Positions 12,554-22,400 of a DNA stretch of 64,000 bases are shown one piece after another. The position numbers and the translations under genes are program-made. The notes beneath the pieces are model-generated. The model did not search any database. It worked only from the letters and a program-made list of their open reading frames with translations, and was not told the origin of the DNA. Every line of letters begins with the position of its first letter. Positions within the stretch are counted from its first letter, which is position 1. This DNA is from Xanthostigma xanthostigma (taxonomy: Eukaryota > Arthropoda > Insecta > Raphidioptera > Raphidiidae): contig OY754467.1 in the NCBI GenBank assembly GCA_963575645.1, positions 32,423,108 through 32,487,107 of the forward strand. The letters run 5' to 3'.

Positions 12554-12987
12554 CAGTGGAGCGTCGATTATCCGAACGTTGATCAACTTAATGACCGCTT
12601 AACCGAGCTACTTATTTGTCATTAAAGATACATATATTATAAATAAATGTTTTTCGTTCACCTGTACATAAAATATATAGTACCTACTAGCGATCCCGCC
12701 CGGTTTCACTCAGGTGCAAAAGAACGAATGGGGAAGGGCGGGACATGAGTACGCACATTCATCTCAGTTTACCGAGATGAATATTGTGTCCAAATTTCAT
12801 GATAATCGGAGTTACCGTTCAAAAGTTTTTGTCGATAAAAAGCAGTATTTATACTTTTTTTAAGTAATAATTTTTTTTAAATAAATAATAATTACTGTAA
12901 TTAATAAAATATAATAAATATTTAATTGAAAACACTGTAGGAAAATTATTTTAAATAGGTACCTATAGTTGTAACAGTTTTCAAATA

Positions 12988-13035
12988 AAAATTCAAATCT
13001 TTGATTAACGTCTGAATAGAACTCTTCAAATGAGC
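12988..13035 (+). repeat. Fragment of the ttgattaacgtctga repeat
   Basis: The segment attcaaatctttgattaacg tctgaatagaact is shared with the insertions at 37189-37447, 60446-60534 and (inverted) 20683-20761. Only the outer part is present here and no duplication could be read. Confidence 0.5.
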
Positions 13036-13147
13036 TATTAATTAGATTTTTTTTTAATTAGTCGTAAATAAAATTAAAATAAATTTAAATTTAAGCCTTA
13101 GAAGAAAGCAATGTAGAAAATTAAAAAAAATAAAAATAGGTATATTG

Positions 13148-13219
13148 GCCCAACGTGGGGCTCGAACCCACGACCCTGATATTAACAGTCGCATGCTCTA
13201 CCGACTGAGCTAGCCGGGC
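13148..13219 (-). tRNA. tRNA-Lys-type gene or pseudogene with GTT (Asn) anticodon
   Basis: The reverse complement reads as a complete tRNA-Lys(CTT) body: acceptor GCCCGGC/GTTGGGC, box A region TAGCTCAGTCGG, T arm GTGGGTTCGAGCCCCAC. Against the animal tRNA-Lys as I recall it, about three bases differ, all in the anticodon arm. One changes the anticodon from CTT to GTT (13184-13186). The other two leave mismatches at 29-41 (C.U) and 30-40 (G.A). The base after the acceptor stem (discriminator position) would be C rather than G. A run of five T follows within about 15 bases as a possible Pol III stop. It sits inside an RTE-like repeat. Probably a retroposed or decaying tRNA, possibly still transcribed. 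Confidence 0.6.
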
Positions 13220-13510
13220 TTGTGAATGTGCGACGCTAATATTGAAATATTTAGTTAGGGCATTTCACCTGAATAGAAGCTTATTTTTGACATACATTTT
13301 TCATTGAAGCTCCGCTCCTATTAGTCGTAGCGTGATATTATATAACCTATAGCCTTCCTCGATAAATGGGCTACCCAACAAAACAATTTTTTTTTCAATT
13401 TGAACCAGTAGTTCCTGAGATTAGCGCGTTCAACCAACCAAACAAACAAACAAACTCTTCAGCTTTATATATTAGTATAGATCAGCAGCAGATTTTTGTC
13501 CGGCCCGCGA

Positions 13511-14644
13511 GCATATTTGTATGTAGCGGACGCAACATAAAATCGTGAAATGCCGAACTGCAATTTGTATGTAACAGACGTAGTACAACAAAACTAGTAA
13601 CGCGTCTGTTACATACACAACGATTAAATCAAAAATCATGCCTTCAGATACCTAACCGATTAAAAAAAGAACGTTTTGTGATCTGCGAATAAGAAAGACA
13701 CAAGGATGCTTAGTAAAATATATTAATTTATTTACATCGTTTAGTAAATTATTTATGACCGTAGTAAGATCTTAAAAAACCTAATGGCTAATTTATTAAT
13801 AATAATAAAAAAAACAGAAATATTGCCCATTAAAAAATCTAAACTGCCCAAACTCGCAACTCTGTAAACATTTGAAAAATTTTTAATTCTTGGTTTAAAA
13901 TTAAAAAAAGGAATCAATTTATCACAAAAAAATGCGTAGTTGCCTTTAAAAAATATAAATTTTAGTCTCATCTGACAAACTTGCAACGCTGCAAAAATTA
14001 AAAAACTTTTGGAAGTGTATAATGTCTATTTATCCAAATATAAGAACAAAATAGCCAATCTCAGATTTTAGAACGATAACCCTGCATATTTTACATGGCA
14101 ACGTCGCATTTTTTGTGATACCTAAATTTCTGTTCTCAGTTTTATTAATGATGTGTCTATCAATAATTATTACTTTGTAGAGTCTGATGAATTATTAAAT
14201 CATCGCTGCCCTTATGGCTAAACCGTTCACTATACGCTTTTAGATATAAATATACTTATCAACCGAAAAAATAATATAAATTACAGTTTAAAACCCAAGA
14301 AACACACCTTCAATATACTAAAAAATATAAAATAATCTCCATGCTCCCCAAAAAAACGTTACCATAAACAGCCTTCTGCAGGCTTTTATACATATCAGAG
14401 TGTTTAGCACCCAAAAACATAACCTAGAAATTTTGTTTACATACCTCTACATCTTCTTTTGTTTTAATTCTTAATTTGTAGGTGGATTTATTAATTAACT
14501 TCCAATCATACAGCTTCAGAAACCAAATCAATGTTTGTGTATGTAACAGACGCGTTACTAGTTTTGTTGTACTACGTCTGTTACATACAAATTGCAGTTC
14601 GGCATTTCACGATTTTATGTTGCGTCCGCTACATACAAATATGC
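13511..14644. mobile_element. MULE-like non-autonomous transposon, perfect 110-bp inverted repeats
   Basis: The left inverted repeat 13511-13620 and the right one 14535-14644 appear identical over 110 bp, starting gcatatttgtatgtagcgg. The element is flanked by a 9-bp duplication, ggcccgcga, at 13502-13510 and 14645-14653. Each repeat contains an internal smaller inversion (gtatgtaacagacg / cgtctgttacatac). The 914-bp interior is AT-rich without a transposase. A 9-bp duplication with long terminal repeats is the Mutator-like pattern; the superfamily is inferred. Perfect arms suggest recent movement. Confidence 0.7.
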
Positions 14645-14689
14645 GGCCCGCGAACCATTTTATAAATATAAGAAAAAAAATTTAGTAAA

Positions 14690-14906
14690 ATAGTAAATAG
14701 CAAGGGCCACAACAGACGAAAAAAGACCTTTTCGTTGCGGAAATGAAAGGTCCTTTTTTTGCTCTTCAAAATTTTCGTTATGGAAATGAAAAGACCTTTT
14801 TTTTTGCTCTTCAAATTTTTTTGTGGCGGAAATGAAAGGGCTTTTTTTTTGGCCCACAATCATATTTTCATTAGCAATGTGGCCCGACGATGAAAAGATT
14901 TTCCCG
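14690..14906. mobile_element. hAT-type MITE fragment with internal tandem units
   Basis: Three degenerate units of about 50 bp (gcggaaatgaaaggtccttttttttgc-like) lie at 14735-14855, followed by gattttcccgcccct. The same units occur inverted in the hAT MITE at 56472-56776 and singly at 40057-40100. The left part of the element was probably separated by the MULE-like insertion, since the MULE target ggcccgcga belongs to this kind of sequence. Confidence 0.5.
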
Positions 14907-15647
14907 CCCCTAGTATATAGATGTACACCTGTATGGTATGTGCGAATCAATACAGTTCGATTATCCGGAAAAAAAACGGTTTTCCGAACACAATGTCCCC
15001 CAATTACTGCGGATAATCGACGCTCTACTGTACCTCGTAACAGCGAACATATACTTTCATAGCTCCCAGCATCCCATCCCTCTGACTGACACTTTTTCAA
15101 GGCAATTGTTATGCCCCAACTTCTTAACAACGAACATACTTAAACAATCTCTCACCCTAAACGCATAATATATCTTCTCCGTTCCGTCGTGAGTACAAAA
15201 CTTTAATATCATGTTGAAAAGTGTCTATTAAATAGAGGTGTGAGCTATGGCAGTATGTCAGTTTGTTAAGACGTATTTTCAATTTTCATATAATGTTAAA
15301 AAGTTGTTCGTTAAATAGAGGTATGAGCTATGAAAGAATATTCGCTGTTATAAGAGTTATATTTCGGTTGCTTACTGTTCTGCATGTAGTTAGAACGGGT
15401 TCTAACTACAAGCTGCAGTAAATATAGCCGAATTAAAATTTTAATTCGTGTCTTTTCTAGTACGAATGCGAAATTATAAATGTTCGTAGATATTTCATAT
15501 TCTTACTCGAAAGTTCGCGTAAAAACGGATTTCGGGTCTGTACGGTTAATAATTTCCTTTATACCTTTAAATTCCGAAAAGTATAATTTTACTAGCTGCC
15601 CGAGTCTAGATGCAACTACCAATCCTCCCTCTGTCGTATGTTACTCG

Positions 15648-15818
15648 CAGTGGCGTAACAATAGGGTGGCAAGACGGGCAAAATGCCACGGGTCTCCGAC
15701 TGGAGGGGGCCCCCGACCCGAGAGGGCCGTGAGCACAGGAATATCCTAACCTAACATTTATTATTACAACATTTAGTAAAATTTGCCATGGGCCTCAAAC
15801 GGTATAGTTACGCCACTG
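15648..15818. mobile_element. hAT MITE (CAGTGGCGTAAC ends)
   Basis: Ends cagtggcgtaac and gttacgccactg enclose 171 bp. The flanks gttactcg (15640-15647) and gttacttg (15819-15826) agree at 7 of 8 bases, the 8-bp duplication of hAT elements. No coding sequence. Confidence 0.8.
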
Positions 15819-15826
15819 GTTACTTG

Positions 15827-18800
15827 CCACAATATATAGGCTTTTGAACAATTAAGGCTCCCGCAGACCAAGGCGGCCCGAGTGGCGGTGGCGATAGCGG
15901 CCGCAGTGGCGGTAAAATAAAACAAAACCTTATTAATGTAAGTGTTCAGACAGGAGTGTGTTCAAGGTAATTTTGGCGGGAATTTGCAGCGTTCATTCTA
16001 GGGTTCACTATGTGGTGGCGGGAAATCGCTTCCTGTCGTATTTGACGGCTGAATGCTGCGTTAGCTATTAGTTGCATTATGCATACAAAATTGAATTATG
16101 TGGAGAGTATTACCCAAAAATTATTGAGCTTGTTAAAATGCATAAAATTTTATATGATTTGTTACTTCTATTTTTGCAGATTAAATACATTTTATTATCT
16201 ACGTAATAGTTGAGACTCTAATACGAGAAAATAAAACCTATACTTTTCTTTTTCGTTGTCTTCTAAAATAGCTGCTATACAAGTAAAAATTCTTCTAGTT
16301 CACAAGTCATATTTATTTAACTGGTTTAGCTTATTGATATACATACTTATATGTTTTATTTTAAACCAACAGCAAATAGGCGTCCGGAAGGCTCGAACGA
16401 ATATTTAAGTATGTACACAAAATATTAAAAATGAATAAAAATCAAATATGTACTTTAGATTCTTATATCCTTTAACAATAATTTCTTATATATTAGATAT
16501 CGTGTCCATCGATAATAGTTAATAAGAAAAAATTCGCAGGTTTGTGGACAATAGTTATATTTATAATTGTACGACGTTTCGTCTATAAATTTAGACTTTT
16601 TCAAGTACAAAATTGAAAATAATAATAATAAATTCAATTTATAATTGTACGACGTTTCGTCTATAAATTTAGACTTTTTCAAGTACAAAATTGAAAATAA
16701 TTTTCAATTTTGTACTTGAAAAAGTCTAAATTTATAGACGAAACGTCGTACAATTATAAATATAACAATTGTCCACAAACCTGCGAATTTTTTCTTATTA
16801 ATAATTTCTTATATTCTTTTTTACATATAGGTAAACAAAATAAATGATCCCAAATATCAAGTTGTTTTTTTCATCGATTGTTTATAAAATGCTATAATTA
16901 CCGCCTATACTGCGCCCAGGAAGGTGCTGACACTGCCGACAGTAAAGATCAATTCAAAATTTGTACCGAACATACAAGAAAGCGCGTTAATAAAACCCGA
17001 TTTATCTAATATATTTTGTCTGTATTTATATAGTTTATACACTAAACCAAACAAGAAACGACTCAAGGAGTTAATAAAAATGTGTTAAAATATAGTCAAA
17101 GGGTAGCGCCGAAGCAGTCAAAGATCATAAATTTGAATTTAGTAATACTTAGTATATTGTTATATGGATGGGGTAGTACCTATTTTTTTATTGTTTATTT
17201 TATTAGACGCGATTTTTTGTTAGTCCAGGGGGGCAAATTGTTTTAATTCGACTCTGTTTATCAAGACAAAAACCAACCTATTGCAAAAATGAATGTGCAT
17301 GTTGCATTTCTATTTTTTGACGACCGCCTTAAATCACAAAAGGCGGTAACAATAGGCTGATAGTTTTGAAAATACAATAATAAAGGTGATTATCCATAAA
17401 AAAAATAGTACCAAATAGAGCGAGCCGTATTATTTGATCAATAAAATTAACAATTACAATCAAGAAGCAATGATATTAATGTGTTATCCGAAATATGTAG
17501 TATTAGAGGTTATGTGTACTACACAAAAGTAAAAGTATGACTTACCGTTTCATCCACTGCTGGGCCCAATATCCTTTCATGCAACATGGAAAGACGTCGA
17601 ATTTGTTGTTAGATTCACAAACGCGACAAGCACAAAAATATTAATATACTACCAAAATATAAATTTCACGACGAACAGTAAGGCGCGAGAAATCCGCGAT
17701 CACAATAAAAGATGGTTACTGCCAAATGACAAAAGCTGCGTTCACTCCTTCAAAAAAGTAGAATTCCAGGGATACTCAAACATTAAAAAATATTTTTTCT
17801 TATTTCTCAAAATATATTCTCAAATCATGGCAAGAAAATAAAGGAGGTAAAATCTGGAAAAATGCTACAACTGCGACAACCACTATATTTACACAGAAAC
17901 GAAAAAAATCAACTTGAAAACGTTATTTATGATAAAATGAGAGATTATTTATTGTTAAATAATAAAATATACATTTTATAAAGCTTCCATTCAAGTGCTT
18001 TACAAGTACAATAAAAGAAAAATAATAAATTATAATTGCCTTTTATCGCTTACTAAATGATTCTATGTTACAATTTCCCTAAAAATATCAACATTTCCCC
18101 TTCTATAATGATAATTACAATGATTTGATTTTTTCGATTTTAACTTTGATCTAACATGATCATTATTAGTAGCATGTAAATAGCTACAAGCTTGTGCAAA
18201 AAGTAACAAAAGCAGAGAACGTAATCTAATTTAGAATACTCGTTAAGAACGCGGAATCAGTGTCATTTTTCAGTCTTATCTACACATAGTTGTTAAGTAG
18301 TAGTCATTTGCTTCCCACATAATGAAACTAAATTTTATTCTCATATTAATTGAATTTTCACATCTCATGAATCATGACAGCTAATACAGTATAATGCAAA
18401 TATAGTTTGCACCAGTTGTTCAGAAGCACCCGTTGTTAAAATGCTATTTATTTTTCAAACACTGTCACCGTCGAGACACAAACTCGAATCTTCCCACTTC
18501 CGCGGTGGAACGAGTTATCATTACTCAACAGTGGCATATCTAACAGTCAATTTTTCTCATAATTAAAGCATATTTTTAACTGTTTCTTTCACATTATGCG
18601 AGCTAAGTTAACGCTAGATATGAACCTTTCTTCATGCGAGAGCTAACGTTGTTTCCATTTATTAAACACAAATTTCTATATCAACAGGACTGCTGACATC
18701 GGAAATTCGCGTTAACTGTGGTTAATTAACAGCCTAAATAGCTACATTATACTGTATTAATTTAGTCTTACAAACTATACCGTGATAACTCTTAATATTA

Positions 18801-19413
18801 ACAAACAATGTTTTATAACAAAAATATAACTGTAAGCTTGTTTAGAGAGAAAACATTTTTTTCAAAAACAATATAGGTAGTTTATGTAAAATATCTATTC
18901 CTTTCAATTTAATCATCATATACATTAAAAAATAATATCAACGTTCAAATAAAACATTTTTATAAAAGATTTTGTTTATGAAACATTTGGAGACAAAATC
19001 CGCTTGTGCTCAAACGATAATAAAAAATGTTTAATACTTGGCGTCACTGAACGCACACCATGATCTCTTTTAAAATGCACAAACAAAAGACCATCTCTTG
19101 TTTCTGTCACTGATTCTATAGTAATTTTTATATGAAAAATGTTCTGAAAAACTAAATCTGCACTTTGTACTCTCGCTTCCTAATTTTAGCTTATTTTCAG
19201 CAATATTTTTTTAGAAAGTATATAATCTATTAGTAACAACTTTGAATAATAAACAATTAACATATCACAATAATTCACGATAAGTGAAGGCTCATTTGAT
19301 AAAACAAAATATGAAATCTCGTTCAAATCTAATCAATTTTGAAGCGCAATTATGAATTATTCGAACCATCACTATAGCTGAATATAAAATGGAGCACCGT
19401 GTATTTGGCATTA
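15827..19413. other. Intergenic region and CLEC16A 3' flank
   Basis: Contains a GC-rich fragment (about 15865-16040), the palindromic insertion at 16492-16799 and otherwise AT-rich sequence. On the minus strand a phrase gcccagcagtggat near 17555 resembles RTE LINE ends. The CLEC16A 3' UTR must lie below 19414, but no clear polyadenylation site could be chosen. Confidence 0.35.
16492..16799. mobile_element. Palindromic retroposon-like insertion with 15-bp duplication
   Basis: The flanks aataatttcttatat at 16477-16491 and 16800-16814 are identical, so the insertion is 308 bp. Its outer arms (ttaataagaaaaaattcgca ...) are inverted. Inside, a block of about 60 bp (tgtacgacgtttcgtctata ...) occurs twice in direct orientation (about 16566 and 16645) and once inverted (to 16755). 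Read on the inverted copy, the block is cttgaaaaagtc, a TAAATTTA-centred hairpin, then gacgaaacgtcgtac. Long variable duplications and tandem or inverted terminal blocks with hairpin-GAAACG fit Penelope-like element debris; this is inference. Confidence 0.65.
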
Positions 19414-22400
19414 TTAAACCGTTTCTATTGCACCTTTTTTCTTTACATTAGTCACAATTGGGCTTACCACTGAATTATTATCCTGTTGTGATGCTATGAA
19501 TGACGTCTCTTCAGAATTAGGTTCCGACGTTCCTTGCTGTATAGGTTCTAGTGCCGCCGCCACTCCTATTAATTCGTTTCTTGGTGTTTGAGGTCTCGAT
19601 ATTATTGAAATAGGTGCCGAAGGTTTTTCAGCGATCATACCTGACGTTTTCTTAATTAATTCAAGCGGTATTTCTTCTGATCTAGGTCTGGGCATTCTTG
19701 GACTACTATCTCTGGAACGAATTCTCGAACTTGAATTATCCCTCGATCTGTTCGGTTGTCTCACGATTCTTCCCGGACTAGGAGAATGACTGTCGCGTCT
19801 CACGGCTCCGTTAGCTCTGTTAGCAGTAATCGAGTCTTCTACATTAGACGGAGGTAATCTATACACGCAGCCGGGCAAACTTTCTCTCCGTGGAGCTACA
19901 AAACCTGGACGCGATCCTGCAAACAGCGGTCGATTATCACGAAAACCTCTTCCTAATGGTCGATTGGATAGTTGTGAGCCTGTCTGGCTGTTGCCACCAA
20001 GTAAGCCTGCGCTCAACGGAGTACCAGACGGTCCAGGAATGTCGAGAAGCCGCGCGATTTGATGCATCTTCTTTTGACGTGCTTTAATTCGTCCCTGTAC
20101 ACACATAACCACATACTAAAAAATGTGAAATATCATCCATTAATGTGAAATCAATTATTCAGGTTGACTTTCAAAGAACGCACTTCACCGTCATAGAGTA
20201 ATGAATATGAATAGAGCACACGTTTAATTAAATATATCAACTGGATCACTCGAAGTGTAAAACCTAATTGACACCTTTTCCGCAAGAATCCCCATATTCT
20301 TAGCAGACACAACTGCTAATTCTCATTCAAACTGTCATATCAGGCGTTCAGTAAAATTGAAATATCAATTGTTTTTAAACTGTCAAAATAAATAACCGAA
20401 ATATCAATTATCCAATTTCGTTTCGATTATAATTTAGTCCTAATACTTTCAAACCGTATTTACAGAATATATTAGATTAATTGTAAATATCTATTATGGT
20501 ATAGTTCCTAACTACATAATAACAGTGTAAAGTATAGCTACTGTTTGCTACATTGATAAGAAATACTCATTGTTACTTGTGGAAAGTTTCGGGGTTCCTA
20601 TAAATTTTTCTAATATAGCGTTGTAATAATGGGTGTTTCTTAACAATGTAGCAAACAGTAGCTATACTTAACAATATAAAGTTTGTTAATATATTGTCTG
20701 AAAAATTGGTCGATAATTTTATTTATTGAAGAGTTCTAATCAGACGTTAATCAAAGATTTGAATATAAAGTAGTGTTGATCCAATAGAATGTTACGAAGA
20801 AGGAAGGTAAATGGTTGAGGATCATAAGTAAATAAGCTTTACCAATGTTTCGCTAGTGGTGATACTTTACAATATTAGATTACATTACACCAAACAGATA
20901 AAAAGGGTAAATTATCTTGAGCTTGAGGATCCTCAGGCACCTGAGGTCTCTTGTTTTTGATAAACTCTTTGATGTCAGGTATCTAAAATTCTCATTGGAT
21001 AGATTCTGGTCGCGAGCCGTATCTTTGACATCACTGTTATAAGGAAAGCTATGTTCCTACATTCTGTAGGCAATTTATTACAAACCGAGGTCCCAGATGA
21101 CAAAGTTGTGCGGATTATAAAAAAATATAATTATATTATGTCCTTTCTGTCGTATTAGGTGATTATTACGGGTGTCATGATCGTGTACAGTATTTGCATT
21201 TGCATAGGAATTTAATGAACAATACCTTCGTCAATCTTTGTTTAGCTGCCATACACCTAATATGATCATCAAAAATAAATTTGGCTGATAACAATGGAAC
21301 TCTGTTTGTTGTACTACTGGACAACGGACGCTGAATTGTTATGTGCAAACATCTGGAATCGTCTTTGTCACCCACGACCTAAAATCAAACATTATATTTA
21401 CACAGTTCGTAATTTCATTAAAAAACAATAATCACTTGCACCAACGTCGATTAGTAACCCAATTGAATTTAAATATAGGTATCTGAAATTTTGCATTTAA
21501 AACAATCGAAGATTTAAAACCCTGTCCACTTATATCTGTTAAATTTGAGATTTAAATTAATACGTGAGTTTCAAATTAGACAATTAGTTAAATATTATTT
21601 ATTACAGTTAAATCCTTAGCCGCTTAGAACACTGAATAGTCGGCGAATACAATAACTGCTAGAACCCTAAAAACGTCAATCTATATTGGCATTGGCTCAA
21701 TTTTTATTAGCACCGATGTATTAGTGACCTAAGTCTTCCAACTACATTGTCTGACGAATCAGTGCTTTCGAATTAAATCTGGAGTGTATTTGACCAGATT
21801 ATTCAAAATAAACAAAAATCAAAACTGATTACATTTCAAAATAGTATTGGTGCAAGCGTCTATTAATGTCACAACTAATTACTTCAATATCCTGTAGGAA
21901 ACCAACAAGTTTAGCGACTCCCCAACCTAGTTTCTTTGTATCCGGTTCAACCAAAATAAGTTGTATAATATCGATGACGAGAAAACGGCGTATTTTGACG
22001 CCATCTTTCGTTAAAACTGTGCACGCAATAAGATCGCTGTTATCTGAAATATTACGACCAGTATTTTAAATTAAATGAAAAATTCGCACATTTATCAAAA
22101 ATGGGAATATTTTCCAAATAAAAAAAATATTTACATGGACTTTTAATGTATATTCAGCAAGATGCAAAAAGTACTTACTAAGATCTAAAACATTATTAAC
22201 TTGAACACACTGTTGAGGATTTGTTAATGGCAATTGAGTTTCAGGTTCTCCATTGAGAGACATTGAAAGTTCTCGTATCAAGAAAAATACTCGGATAGCT
22301 CGTCGTGCTCTTTCAACCTATAAAAAAACACAATAAATAATTAACTAATTAACGACAACTGCATTCTTAAGCATATCTGATATATTTCAATGTATCTTAC

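Larger units (their letters stand above)
12690..13486 (+). mobile_element. Non-LTR (RTE-like) fragment with characteristic 3' tail
   Basis: It begins actagcgatcccgcccgg. Its tail contains cctatagccttcctcgataa, then cagtagttcctgagattagc, then tandem aacaaacaaac and a terminal attagtatagat. This tail is one I recognise from insect RTE-type LINEs and their SINE partners. There is no reverse-transcriptase ORF, so it is a truncated or non-autonomous copy. Confidence 0.55.
12554..15030. mobile_element. Pogo/Tigger-like element split by later insertions
   Basis: The left end cagtggagcgtcgattatcc (12554) and its inverted partner ggataatcgacgctctactg (to 15030) are both bordered by TA. In between lie an RTE-like fragment (12690-13486), a MULE-like element (13511-14644) and a hAT-type fragment (about 14690-14906). 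So this is an old TA-target element that served as landing ground for at least three later elements. No transposase remains. Confidence 0.65.

Noticed and set aside
14660-15130. 156-codon minus-strand ORF
   Set aside because: It runs across hAT MITE tandem units and the Tigger-like end; Phe/Lys repeats reflect A/T-rich units.
17544-17640. Possible first exon on the minus strand (ATG with a gtaagt donor at about 17544)
   Set aside because: The phrase gcccagcagtggat is typical of RTE LINE 3' regions and no downstream exon was found.
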